This document shows positions 22,038 through 30,270 of a DNA stretch of 33,797 nucleotides, piece after piece. The stretch comes from an uncultured Woeseiaceae bacterium (GTDB taxonomy: Bacteria > Pseudomonadota > Gammaproteobacteria > Steroidobacterales > Woeseiaceae), in assembly GCA_945788625.1 (NCBI GenBank), contig CALZMQ010000045.1, forward strand, positions 1 through 33,797, given 5' to 3'. The notes under the pieces were generated by a model that was not told where the DNA came from, did not search any database, and was given only the letters and a program-made list of their open reading frames with translations. Position 1 is the first letter of the stretch. Every line of letters starts with the position of its first letter. Position numbers and translations under genes: made by a program.

Positions 22038-22805
22038 CTAGTTCCTTATGTGGACCCGGTGATCCGCCAGGTAGGCTTTCAGATCGGGAATCGGTATTTC
22101 TGCGCTGTGAAACACGCTGGCGGCGAGGGCGCCGTCGACGTTTGCCCGCTCGAACACCTGCAAAAAATGGTCCATGGTGCCGGCGCCGCCCGATGCGATC
22201 AGGGGTACCTTACAGATGGCGCGAACCGCCGCTAGTTGTTCGTTGTCGTAGCCCTTTCGGACACCGTCCTGGTTCATGCAATTGAGTACGATTTCGCCGG
22301 CGCCGCGCTCTTGCACTTCCCGTACCCAGTCGAGCGTCGCGCGTTGCGCGGCCAGGGTCTTGTCCGGGTCACCGGTGTACTGGTAAACGAAGTAGCCGCC
22401 GCCTTCTTCACGGCTGTCGATGCCGATTACCACGCATTGGGAACCAAATCGTCGCGCGAGGTCGGAGATCAACTCTGGCTCCGCGAGGGCGGGGGAATTG
22501 ATCGAGATCTTGTCGGCACCCTTGTTGAGCACGTCCTCGGCTGCTTCGACACTGCGAATGCCACCGGCAACACAAAAGGGGATGTCGAGGACGGCCGCAA
22601 CGCGGCTGACCCAGCTGCGATCGACGCTCCTGTCATCAGGGCTCGCAGTGATGTCGTAGAACACGAGTTCGTCGGCGCCTTCCGCGCAATAGCGTTCAGC
22701 AAGTTCGAGAATATCCCCGACGACGCGGTGATTGCGAAACTGCACGCCCTTGACCACGACACCGTCGCGCACGTCGAGACATGGAATTATGCGCTTGGCC
22801 GGAAT
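22038..22805 (-). CDS. hisF: Imidazole glycerol phosphate synthase cyclase subunit (probable ATT start)
   Basis: HisF is the (beta-alpha)8-barrel subunit that, with HisH, makes imidazole-glycerol phosphate and AICAR. The conserved N-terminus AKRIIPCLDV, including the catalytic aspartate of PCLDV, is encoded upstream of the first GTG (22772). The only codon there with known start activity is ATT at 22803-22805, and GGAGG sits 7 nt before it. No in-frame ATG, GTG or TTG was found further upstream. With that start the product is 255 residues, the normal family length, and the gene overlaps hisA by 19 bp. Other motifs are DELVFYDITAS, CVAGGIRS, NSPAL, the second catalytic Asp in NQDGV, and ASGGAGTM. 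Confidence 0.93.
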   Translation of the reverse strand: MPAKRIIPCLDVRDGVVVKGVQFRNHRVVGDILELAERYCAEGADELVFYDITASPDDRSVDRSWVSRVAAVLDIPFCVAGGIRSVEAAEDVLNKGADKISINSPALAEPELISDLARRFGSQCVVIGIDSREEGGGYFVYQYTGDPDKTLAAQRATLDWVREVQERGAGEIVLNCMNQDGVRKGYDNEQLAAVRAICKVPLIASGGAGTMDHFLQVFERANVDGALAASVFHSAEIPIPDLKAYLADHRVHIRN

Positions 22806-23527
22806 GACGACACCTCCGCAGCTGTGATCTTTCCGTCGAGCAGCGCGCGACCCGTTATCGCAGCGGGAACGCCCTGTGCACGGAGTTTTTGCAGATCGCC
22901 GATACTGCGAACGCCGCCGGACGCCTGCAGCTGTAACTGCGGGTATCGTTCGAGAACGGCTCCGTACAACTCGAAGTTCGGTCCTGCCATGGCACCGTCA
23001 CGACTGACGTCCGTGCAAAGCACGTGCTCGATTCCCGCCTCGGCGTAGCCGTCGATGCATTCCCACAACGAAACACCGCTGTCTTCAGTCCAACCGTGCG
23101 TGGCGAGCATCGGTTCGCCGGTTGCAGCAATCCTGACGTCCAGCGCAAATACGATGCTATCGGTGCCAAACTCGGACACCCACTGTTTTACGCACTCCGG
23201 CTCAGTGACGGCAAGGCTACCGATCACGCAGCGCGTTACGCCGTTCGCTAACCAGGTCTCGAGCGATTCTCGATCGCGGATGCCGCCACCGAGCTGGATG
23301 TCGAGCCCTGAGTCTGCGGCGATCGCGGCCACAATCGATCGATTCGCCTGCTCACCCGAGCGCGCACCATCGAGATCGACAATGTGGAGATCGTTCACTG
23401 CAAGATCCGAGAAACGACGCCCGACCGCAACCGGATCGTTGCTGTACTCCGTGGTCTTATCGAAGTCACCCTTGAACAAGCGGACGCACTTACCGTCCTT
23501 CAGATCGATTGCGGGAATAATTCTCAC
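22787..23527 (-). CDS. hisA: Phosphoribosylformimino-AICAR ribotide isomerase
   Basis: HisA is the barrel isomerase converting ProFAR to PRFAR. The product is 246 residues from a GTG start (M-RIIPAIDLKDGKCVRL). The GTG overlaps the hisH stop in GTGA, and homology begins there. A long upstream extension of the open frame is non-homologous and lies over hisH. Catalytic aspartates are in AIDLKDGK (about residue 7) and in CTDVSRDGAM; the phosphate loops are GGGIRD and ASGGVRS. Confidence 0.96.
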   Translation of the reverse strand: MRIIPAIDLKDGKCVRLFKGDFDKTTEYSNDPVAVGRRFSDLAVNDLHIVDLDGARSGEQANRSIVAAIAADSGLDIQLGGGIRDRESLETWLANGVTRCVIGSLAVTEPECVKQWVSEFGTDSIVFALDVRIAATGEPMLATHGWTEDSGVSLWECIDGYAEAGIEHVLCTDVSRDGAMAGPNFELYGAVLERYPQLQLQASGGVRSIGDLQKLRAQGVPAAITGRALLDGKITAAEVSSFRPSA

Positions 23528-24123
23528 GAGGGCATCTCGATGAAGTTGCGGAGCAACCGCGCGCCTGCTGCTGAAGAGCGCTCGGGGTGAAACTGCGCGG
23601 CAACGAAATTCTTTCGGCCTATGATGGCCGAGAACGGGTTGGCATGCTCGGCCGTTGCCAGCGTGAACTCCGAAACGGGCAGTGCGTAGCTGTGCAGAAA
23701 GTAAAAGAAGCTGGCGTCGGCGATATCCGCGAGAATGGCATGATCGGCAACCTGCCGCGTTGCACACCAGCCCATGTTGGGAACCGGAAAGTCCGGCGCC
23801 GACGGCAAGCGTGCTGCGACGCCCGGGACGATGCCGAGGCACTCGACGTCCTCTTCTTCGGAGCCCTCGCAAAGCAACTGCATACCGAGGCAAATGCCGA
23901 GTACCGGCTGCTCGAGACTCTTGATGACGTCCACCAGGCCCGCGTCGGACAGACGAGTCATTGCATCCCTGGCCGCGCCGACGCCCGGCAGCAGCACACA
24001 GTCAGCAGATCGAATCTCGTCGGCATCAACCGTTAGCGTGGCCGTGGTGCCGAGTCGCTGGAAAGCGAACAGGAGAGACGCGATATTCGCGCCGCCGCTG
24101 TCGATAATGGCGATTCCACCCAT
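23524..24123 (-). CDS. hisH: Imidazole glycerol phosphate synthase glutaminase subunit
   Basis: This class I glutamine amidotransferase supplies ammonia to HisF. The 199 residues contain the catalytic triad C78 (GICLGMQ), H179 and E181 (FHPERS), and the oxyanion-strand motif LPGVGA (45-50). VPNMGWC replaces the more usual MGWN motif at about 114-120. It starts 5 bp after the hisB stop and overlaps hisA by 4 nt. Confidence 0.96.
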   Translation of the reverse strand: MGGIAIIDSGGANIASLLFAFQRLGTTATLTVDADEIRSADCVLLPGVGAARDAMTRLSDAGLVDVIKSLEQPVLGICLGMQLLCEGSEEEDVECLGIVPGVAARLPSAPDFPVPNMGWCATRQVADHAILADIADASFFYFLHSYALPVSEFTLATAEHANPFSAIIGRKNFVAAQFHPERSSAAGARLLRNFIEMPS

Positions 24124-24128
24124 GCCGC

Positions 24129-25211
24129 CTAGCTCAACGTGCCTTTGGTCGACGGCAGGTCCGTGCCGTCCGTGCGAATCGCCTGGCGCAGCGATCGTCC
24201 AACCGCTTTGAAACAGGCTTCGATCATGTGGTGGGTGTTCTCACCTTTGACCTCCACGTGCAGGGCGGCGCCCAGGGAATCGGCCAGCGAGCGGAAGAAA
24301 TGTTCGACCATCTCGGTCGAGAGCTCGCCGACACTGTCGCGTGGGAAAGTACCGGAAAATTCGAAAGCGGCCCGGCCGGACAGGTCGAGGGCGACCTTCG
24401 CCTCGCTTTCGTCCATGGGCAGGAAAAACCCGTAGCGTCCGATGCCGAGCTTGTTACCCAGCGCTTTACGCAGGGCGCTGCCCAGGCAAATGGCCGTATC
24501 TTCGACCGTGTGATGTTCATCGATTTCCAAATCGCCATCGCAGTGCAGCGCGAGACTGAAACCACCATGCTTCGCAATCTGCTCGAGCATGTGGTCGTAA
24601 AAGCCGATGCCGGTATCGACCTTGATTTTGTCAGCCGTGTCCAGGTTGACACTGGTCGTGATGCGCGTCTCATTGGTATTGCGTTCGATCGTTGCGACGC
24701 GGTCCGAGTGACACAGAAGATCCACGATCGCGGGCCAGGTCAGGGCATTCTCGGCATCGACGTTGACCAGCAGCCCACGCACGCCGATACGCTCGGCCAG
24801 TTGCATGTCCGTTTCGCGGTCGCCGATGACCGCTGAAGCAGTAAGATCGATGTCGTTGGCGGCCAGGTATTTTGTCAGGAGCCCGGTGCGCGGCTTGTGG
24901 CATTCGCACTGGTCGTCGGGTAAGTGCGGACAAATGAAAATTTCGTCGAAGGAGATGCCCTGGCTGGTGAACAGGCGCAGTGCGTGGTCATGGCACAGGT
25001 CGAAGTGCGCCTGCGGGAACGCATCGGTGCCGAGGCCGTCCTGGTTGCTGACCATCACGAAACGAAAACCGTGCCTGGCAAGTTCCAGCAGTGATGGGAT
25101 GACACCTTCGACCAGCCGTATCTTTTCGACGGCGTCGACCTGGTAATCGTCGGGTTCCTCGATCAGGGTACCGTCACGATCTATAAACAAGATTCTTGCG
25201 GACATCGTCAT
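24129..25211 (-). CDS. hisB: Bifunctional histidinol-phosphatase/imidazoleglycerol-phosphate dehydratase
   Basis: The 360-residue fusion is typical of gammaproteobacteria. The N-terminal HAD phosphatase (about 1-165) has the catalytic pair in FIDRDGTL (D11, D13) and a zinc-binding CPH...CECH site. The C-terminal IGPD domain (about 170-360) has RNTNETRI, GFYDHML, DEHHTVEDTA and the second DLSGR and GENTHHMIEA metal-binding region. The ATG overlaps the hisC stop (ATGA); a second ATG two codons later is also possible. Confidence 0.96.
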   Translation of the reverse strand: MTMSARILFIDRDGTLIEEPDDYQVDAVEKIRLVEGVIPSLLELARHGFRFVMVSNQDGLGTDAFPQAHFDLCHDHALRLFTSQGISFDEIFICPHLPDDQCECHKPRTGLLTKYLAANDIDLTASAVIGDRETDMQLAERIGVRGLLVNVDAENALTWPAIVDLLCHSDRVATIERNTNETRITTSVNLDTADKIKVDTGIGFYDHMLEQIAKHGGFSLALHCDGDLEIDEHHTVEDTAICLGSALRKALGNKLGIGRYGFFLPMDESEAKVALDLSGRAAFEFSGTFPRDSVGELSTEMVEHFFRSLADSLGAALHVEVKGENTHHMIEACFKAVGRSLRQAIRTDGTDLPSTKGTLS

Positions 25212-26269
25212 GAACCCCTAAGCGATCGCAATGCGCTCAACAACTGCTCGTTGTCGGCGGCGCTGCCGACCGAGATTCGAATGCAGTTTCCCAAGTCGCC
25301 GCCAAAATGCCTTAGCAATACCTTGCGGTCCGCGCAATGGCGCATGAGCTTCTCGGCGTCGTCAACCTCGATCAGGAAGAAGTTCGCCTCGCTCGGCCAG
25401 ATCTTCCTGACGAAATCGAAATCACCGATAGCGTCAATCAAACGATCCCGTTCAGAAACAATGCGTTCGACTGCTCGCTCAGCCGCTGCCAGTTGTTCGT
25501 CCTGCAACGCATCCTCCACGCATTCGACGACCGGCGTGGCGAGCGCGTAGGGCGCCTGTACTGCGTTGAGCATTCGAATGACGTCCGTGGGTCCGGCGAC
25601 TGCGCCACAACGCGCTCCCGCGAAGCCAAGCGCCTTCGACAGGGTGCGCAGCACGAGCAGATTCGGGTGCTTGTCCAGCATGCCTATTGCCGACGGCGTG
25701 CGGCTGAATTCCACGTACGCCTCGTCAACGACTACCGCGGAACGCTCGCCGCGCAGCTCGAGCAGGCGCTCGAGATCCGCGGCGGGGAGTATCGTGCCCG
25801 TCGGGTTATTCGGCGAGCAAATGAATATGAGCCGTGTGGCATCGCTACAGGCCGCCAGGATCGCATCGACATCGATGTGGAAATCGTCTTCCGCCAGCGT
25901 TGCCACCTCGACCACGTTCGCACCCTGGACGTCCGCATAATGCCGGTACATCGAAAACGACGGCGTGGTGGTAAGAACGGTGTCCCGGCCGGCCCGGCAA
26001 AATGTACGCACCAGTAAATCGATCGCCTCGCTCGACCCGCGAGTCACGAGCAGTTGTTCCGTACCGCAGCCGAAGCGTCTTGCCAGGGCGCGCTGCAGGT
26101 TTCGCGGGCGAACTTCCGGGTAGCGATTCAGCGGACGACGAAAGTTTCCCACTTTGCTTGCAACAGGCGACTCGTTGGCATTGAGGCGGATCGTATCGTC
26201 TACCTGTTGCGCCGCGTCGTACGCGTGCAGCTTCCGAATCTCGGGCCGCGCCAGTCTCGCGATACTCAC
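25208..26269 (-). CDS. hisC: Histidinol-phosphate aminotransferase
   Basis: This PLP enzyme of 353 residues converts imidazole-acetol phosphate to histidinol phosphate. It shows RLNANESP (28-35), RGSSEAIDLL, SPNNPTG (152-158), VDEAYVEF (181-188), and the Schiff-base lysine K212 in TLSKALGFAGAR. The start is GTG, overlapping the hisD stop in GTGA. It lies between hisD and hisB, the classical order. Confidence 0.95.
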   Translation of the reverse strand: MSIARLARPEIRKLHAYDAAQQVDDTIRLNANESPVASKVGNFRRPLNRYPEVRPRNLQRALARRFGCGTEQLLVTRGSSEAIDLLVRTFCRAGRDTVLTTTPSFSMYRHYADVQGANVVEVATLAEDDFHIDVDAILAACSDATRLIFICSPNNPTGTILPAADLERLLELRGERSAVVVDEAYVEFSRTPSAIGMLDKHPNLLVLRTLSKALGFAGARCGAVAGPTDVIRMLNAVQAPYALATPVVECVEDALQDEQLAAAERAVERIVSERDRLIDAIGDFDFVRKIWPSEANFFLIEVDDAEKLMRHCADRKVLLRHFGGDLGNCIRISVGSAADNEQLLSALRSLRGS

Positions 26270-27573
26270 GTCGCCGACCTCAGCCGTTGACTGACCGCAG
26301 CCGCGTGAGCGTCGAGCCCTTCGAGCCCGGCAAGGCTGATCACCGCAGGGCCCAGGTTGTCCAGTCCCGCGCGACTCAGCTCCTGCACGGTCATCTGGCG
26401 CATGAACTGGTCGACACCCAGCCCGCTGTAGGTGCGCGCAAAACCGTAGGTTGGTAGCACGTGATTCGTTCCGCTGCAGTAGTCACCGACCGACTCGGGC
26501 GTCCACGGGCCGACGAAGATCGAACCGGCGTTGCGCAGCATCGGCAAGACGCCGCGCGGCTGCTCGATCTGCAAACTGAGGTGCTCGGGGGCGTACTGAT
26601 TACTGACGCTGATGGCCGCGTCGATGTCGTCGACAATGACGATACGCGCATGCGCCAGCGACTGCTCGGCGATCCTGGCGCGCGACAGCCGCGTGAGCTG
26701 CTCCCGGATTTCGGCGACGACGGTGGTTGCAAAATCGGCGGACGTAGTCACCAGTACGACCTGAGAGTCTATTCCGTGCTCTGCCTGTGACAGCAGGTCC
26801 GATGCAACGAATTCGGGCGATGCCCGATCGTCGGCGATTACGAGGACCTCGGAGGGTCCGGCGGGCATGTCGATGGCAGCGCCCTCGGGATCGCTGGCGA
26901 CTAACGATTTAGCGCTGGTCACCCATGCATTGCCGGGACCGAAGACCTTGTAGACCTTGGGTATGCTTTCGCTGCCGTAGGCCATCGCAGCGATCGCCTG
27001 CGCGCCACCGACCCTGTAGATTTCCTCGACACCCGAGCGTGCGGCGGCTACCAGCACGGCAGGGTTGACGGTTCCGTCGGCTTGCGGCGGTGTGCACATG
27101 ACCCGTTTCGGGCATCCGGCGATGGCTGCCGGCACTGCGAGCATGATTGCAGCCGATGGGAGCGGGGCCGAACCGGCGGGCACGTACAGACCTACCGCGT
27201 CGATTGCGTGCACGACCCGCTCGCACACCACACCCGGCATCGTCTCTACCCTGAGCGCCGCCGGCACCTGTTGTTCGTGAAAACGGCGGACATTGTCGAT
27301 TGCGAGGTCGATGGCGTCCAGTTGCTCGGCGGTCAGTTGTCCGGCCGCGGCCTCGATTTCCTGCGCCCCCACCCGAAATTCGTCGATGTTGACGCCGTCG
27401 TGTTTCCCGGTCAGCCGGCGCAGGGCCCGATCGCCGTCTTGCCGTACCTCTGCAATGATTTTTGCCGCTGCGGCCCTTATCGACTGGTCCTGCGCGACGG
27501 AAGGCCGCCGCAGCAGCGACTCGCGAGCTTCGTCGTCAAGGTCCGACCAGGTATGTAATTGCATGGCGTCCAT
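26266..27573 (-). CDS. hisD: Histidinol dehydrogenase
   Basis: This zinc- and NAD-dependent enzyme catalyses the final two oxidations, histidinol to histidine. The 435 residues include VPAGSAPLPS, the NAD/substrate region VGGAQAIAAMAYG, FGPGNAWV, the signature MPAGPSEVLVIAD, QAEHGIDSQ with a zinc-ligand histidine, and TNHVLPTYGFARTYSGLG near the C-terminus. It starts 3 bp after the hisG stop and overlaps hisC by 4 nt. Confidence 0.96.
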   Translation of the reverse strand: MDAMQLHTWSDLDDEARESLLRRPSVAQDQSIRAAAAKIIAEVRQDGDRALRRLTGKHDGVNIDEFRVGAQEIEAAAGQLTAEQLDAIDLAIDNVRRFHEQQVPAALRVETMPGVVCERVVHAIDAVGLYVPAGSAPLPSAAIMLAVPAAIAGCPKRVMCTPPQADGTVNPAVLVAAARSGVEEIYRVGGAQAIAAMAYGSESIPKVYKVFGPGNAWVTSAKSLVASDPEGAAIDMPAGPSEVLVIADDRASPEFVASDLLSQAEHGIDSQVVLVTTSADFATTVVAEIREQLTRLSRARIAEQSLAHARIVIVDDIDAAISVSNQYAPEHLSLQIEQPRGVLPMLRNAGSIFVGPWTPESVGDYCSGTNHVLPTYGFARTYSGLGVDQFMRQMTVQELSRAGLDNLGPAVISLAGLEGLDAHAAAVSQRLRSAT

Positions 27574-27576
27574 GAA

Positions 27577-28479
27577 TCAGGCGAGCATCTTTTCGACCGG
27601 CAGCACGAGCAAGGAACTGGCGCCGGCCGCCTGGAGGTTCTCGAGCGTCTCCCAGAACACGTTCTCGCGGCAGACGGCGTGCACGGCCACCTTGTCGTCG
27701 TTCCCATCGAGCGGCATCACCGTCGGCGCCTCCGATCCGGGCAATAGATTGCGTATCTCCGCAAGCGCCGACCGTGGCGCGTGCAACATGATGTACTTGC
27801 TCTCGCGCACCTGCAGTACGCCATCGAGGCGCTGCAGGATCTTGTCCACCAGCGCTTGTTTCGCGTCCCCCAGCGGGGCCTGGGTCTGGATGACGACCGC
27901 CTCGCTGTCGAGCAGGACATCCACCTCCTGCAGGCCGTTGGCCGCCAGCGTGCCGCCGGTCGAGACGAGGTCGCAGATGTAGTCCGCGCGGCCGAGTTTC
28001 GGCGCGATTTCGACAGCTCCGGAGAAATACACGGTTTCTGCATCGACCTCGTGTTTATTGAGGTATTCTCTCAAGATAGCAACGTAACTTGTTGCTATTC
28101 TTTTATTTTGCAGTGACTCAGGGCCCGAGTAATTCACCCCGTCCGAGGCCGCCAGCGAGAGGCGGCAATGGCCGAAGTCGAGCTCGTAAATCTGCTTGAA
28201 CAGCGCCTCGCTACCTTCCGCCAGCAGGCCGAGGCGTTTTTCCTCGACGATATTGAGACCGACTATCCCCAAGTCACAGACGTCCTCGCTCACCAGGCCG
28301 GGGATGTCGTCGTCGCGCACCAGCAACAGGTCGATCGGCATGTTCTCGCCGTAGCAGATGAGCTGGTTCTTGCTTTTCGTGACGATCAGGCCACAGCGCT
28401 CGAGCAGGTCAATCGAATGATCGGTCAGGCGACCGGTTTTTTGCACCGCAATTTGTATGCGCTGCTCGGGGGTATCCAT
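27577..28479 (-). CDS. hisG: ATP phosphoribosyltransferase (long form)
   Basis: HisG catalyses the first committed step of histidine synthesis. At 300 residues it is the long hexameric form with its own C-terminal histidine-binding domain (about 225-300), so HisZ is not needed. Motifs include QKTGRLTD, DLGIVGLN, and the PRPP loop DLVSTGGTL. AAGGAAA lies upstream of the ATG, 10 bp after the regulator gene. Around 28055-28110 the codons turn AT-rich (AGA, ATA, AAA), and an 8-bp inverted repeat, ATAGCAAC/GTTGCTAT, lies at 28076-28098. Confidence 0.96.
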   Translation of the reverse strand: MDTPEQRIQIAVQKTGRLTDHSIDLLERCGLIVTKSKNQLICYGENMPIDLLLVRDDDIPGLVSEDVCDLGIVGLNIVEEKRLGLLAEGSEALFKQIYELDFGHCRLSLAASDGVNYSGPESLQNKRIATSYVAILREYLNKHEVDAETVYFSGAVEIAPKLGRADYICDLVSTGGTLAANGLQEVDVLLDSEAVVIQTQAPLGDAKQALVDKILQRLDGVLQVRESKYIMLHAPRSALAEIRNLLPGSEAPTVMPLDGNDDKVAVHAVCRENVFWETLENLQAAGASSLLVLPVEKMLA

Positions 28480-28489
28480 CGGGATTTCC

Positions 28490-28816
28490 TTAGTGGGAAG
28501 AGTGGGTGTCGTTGTTCGCGGCGCGTTCGATCACCGTGCGGTAGCCGCCGAAGCCGTCGGCCAGGAAGCGTGCCACGCGGCCGATCGTGGTGACGCTGAC
28601 GCCGGTGAGATCGTGAATCTTGCGATAGGGCAGGTCCTTTTCCAGGTACTCCACTACTTGCCACCGATCGACGAGGGCCTGCAGCTCGGCCGGGGTGCAG
28701 AGATCCTTGAAGAAATTCCGGCACTCGTCGACGCTTCGCAGGCTGACAACTGCCGCAAACAGGGCGTCTTCGGCCTTGTGCTGCTGACGTTCGGATTCGT
28801 GCCTGTTCGGCTTCAT
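28490..28816 (-). CDS. TrpR/YerC-family repressor, probable histidine-operon regulator (HisR-like)
   Basis: The 108-residue protein belongs to the TrpR-like YerC/YecD family. Helices around 26-62 (DECRNFFKDLCTPAELQALVDRW) resemble the TrpR dimer core, followed by a helix-turn-helix (about 64-86: YRKIHDLTGVSVTTIGRVARFL). It is the first gene of the his operon. Family members beside his genes have been proposed from comparative genomics as histidine-responsive repressors (HisR); I rely on memory for that. A near-perfect palindrome 8 bp before the start codon is the obvious operator, so autoregulation of the whole operon is likely. Confidence 0.88.
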   Translation of the reverse strand: MKPNRHESERQQHKAEDALFAAVVSLRSVDECRNFFKDLCTPAELQALVDRWQVVEYLEKDLPYRKIHDLTGVSVTTIGRVARFLADGFGGYRTVIERAANNDTHSSH

Positions 28817-28824
28817 TCTGCACC

Positions 28825-28856
28825 AATGTATTAACGTGTTAGTACGCTAATACATT
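28825..28856. promoter_or_regulatory. Palindromic operator candidate upstream of the his operon
   Basis: Perfect 9-bp arms AATGTATTA (28825-28833) and TAATACATT (28848-28856) flank a 14-bp centre that is itself partly symmetric (CGT/ACG). The core GTACTAACAC on the minus strand recalls the TrpR half-site GTACTAGTT. It ends 8 bp from the regulator's start codon, within the expected promoter/leader. Confidence 0.75.
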
Positions 28857-28935
28857 ATGGAACGGATAGCAACACTCCGATCGCAATCATGTCCCGATGG
28901 GTACCGATGAAACTAAAATTATTTGAAACAGGCAC

Positions 28936-28965
28936 TTGACCGCTCCAGGAATTCGCACATACACT
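28936..28965 (+). promoter_or_regulatory. Candidate promoter of the SAM-riboswitch/met transcript
   Basis: TTGACC (28936-28941) and TACACT (28960-28965), 18 bp apart, would start transcription near 28972. That is just before the riboswitch P1 stem at 28974, which supports the assignment. Confidence 0.5.
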
Positions 28966-28973
28966 CTCCGAAA

Positions 28974-29095
28974 CTCATCGAGACCGGTCGAGGGATAGGC
29001 CCGACGACGCCGGGGCAACCTTCAGGACTAACCATCCTGAAAAGGTGCCAACTCCTGCGATGCGTTGCGATTTCGCAACGGCATCGAGAGATGAG
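28974..29095 (+). ncRNA. SAM-I (S-box) riboswitch
   Basis: The aptamer is recognisable by primary and secondary structure. P1 is CTCATC (28974-28979) with GATGAG (29090-29095). The conserved segments GAGGGATAGGCCCGA and CCGGGGCAACC are followed by the perfect P3 hairpin TTCAGGA/TCCTGAA, then GGTGCCAACTCCTGC and a P4 hairpin. This class binds S-adenosylmethionine. Downstream, CCCTTGCG/CGCAGGG forms a hairpin without a U-tract, and a CTCC segment could mask the GGAG ribosome site before the metB ATG. Control is therefore probably at translation; that last part is inference. Confidence 0.95.
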
Positions 29096-29207
29096 GGTAA
29101 CTGCAACATTCCGTGACAATGCGGATGAAGGGCAGAACAACCCCTCCCTTGCGGGCTTCGCAGGGTTCCGATGAGAAGTAATTGGAATCGATTTGCGGAG
29201 ACCGACC

Positions 29208-30265
29208 ATGACTTCCATAGCAAGCAAAGCCACCCGCGCAGTTCGTGCGTCCATTGAATCGGACACGCAGCACGGTGCCGTTGTGCCGCCCCTGCACCTG
29301 TCGTCGAACTTCGCGTTCGAGGGTTTCGGTGAGAAGCGGCAGTATGACTACACGCGCTCGGGCAATCCGACGCGTGACGCACTCGCCGACGCGCTCACCG
29401 AGTTGGAAGGTGGGGCTGGCGCCGTTGTGACGTCGTCGGGAATGGCGGCATTGACGCTCCTGACGCAATTGCTCGAGCCGGGCGATGTCATCGTCGCGCC
29501 GCACGATTGCTATGGCGGCACTTTCCGATCGTCGACATCGCGGCGATAGCGAAGATCGCGGAAGACTGTGGGGCCCTGTTCGCCGTGGACAATACGTTCC
29601 TGTCGCCGGCCTTGCAAAACCCGATCGAGTTCGGCGCAGATCTCGTCATTCACTCGACCACCAAGTACATCAATGGTCACAGCGATGTCGTCGGCGGCTG
29701 CGTCGTCGCCGCGACGGAAGAACTGGCCGAGCGGATAGCCTACTGGGCCAATTGCATAGGAATCACGGGCGCACCCTTCGACAGTTACCTGACCTTGCGG
29801 GGCATTCGCACCCTGCATCCGCGTATCAGGCAGCACGAAGAAAGCGCAAGTTTGCTGGCCGGCCTGCTCGACGCGCACGACCTGGTCGATCGCGTTTACT
29901 ACCCCGGGCTGCAATCGCATCCCGGTCACGAAATCGCCAGGCGCCAGCAGCGCGGTTTCGGCGGCATGATCAGTTTCGAGATCCGCGGGGGCGAAGCGGC
30001 GGTCAGGGCGTTCGTCGAAAATCTCGGCTTCTTTTCGCTCGCTGAGTCACTCGGCGGGGTAGAAAGCCTGGTCTGCCACCCGGCATCGATGACGCATGCA
30101 CCGGTGAGTGAGGAAGCGCTCGAGGAGGCGGGAATCCGGCCGAACCTCGTGAGGCTTTCGGTCGGCCTGGAGTCTGCGGAGGATCTGGCCGCCGACATTC
30201 TCGCCGCGCTGCAAGTCGCTGCCGCGGCAACTCAACCGCAGCCCGTTGCGGCTGCCTGCGGCTGA
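29208..30265 (+). pseudogene. metB: Cystathionine gamma-synthase/O-acylhomoserine sulfhydrylase, internally deleted
   Basis: The frame from ATG 29208 encodes the N-terminal part (HLSSNFAF, YDYTRSGNPTRDALADAL, SSGMAALTLL, APHDCYGGTF) and stops at about 29549. Homology resumes in another frame from about 29524 (PIVDIAAIAKIAEDCGALF, VDNTFLSPALQNP, PLP lysine in HSTTKYINGHSD) to 30265. Compared with E. coli MetB about 46 residues between GGSYR and RVVDI are missing, including SPSNPLL. A single deletion of roughly 140 bp with length 3n+1 explains both the loss and the frame change. The rest is well conserved, so damage is recent or is an assembly error. It lies directly behind the SAM riboswitch and 5 bp before metX. 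Confidence 0.85.
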
Positions 30266-30270
30266 TTCCG

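Noticed and set aside
23528..23893. N-terminal extension of the hisA frame
   Set aside because: It is non-homologous, Arg-rich, and overlaps hisH. The GTG at 23527 gives the normal HisA start and coupling.
29500..29560. Programmed ribosomal frameshift in metB
   Set aside because: There is no slippery sequence, and about 46 residues are missing as well, so a deletion explains the data and frameshifting does not.
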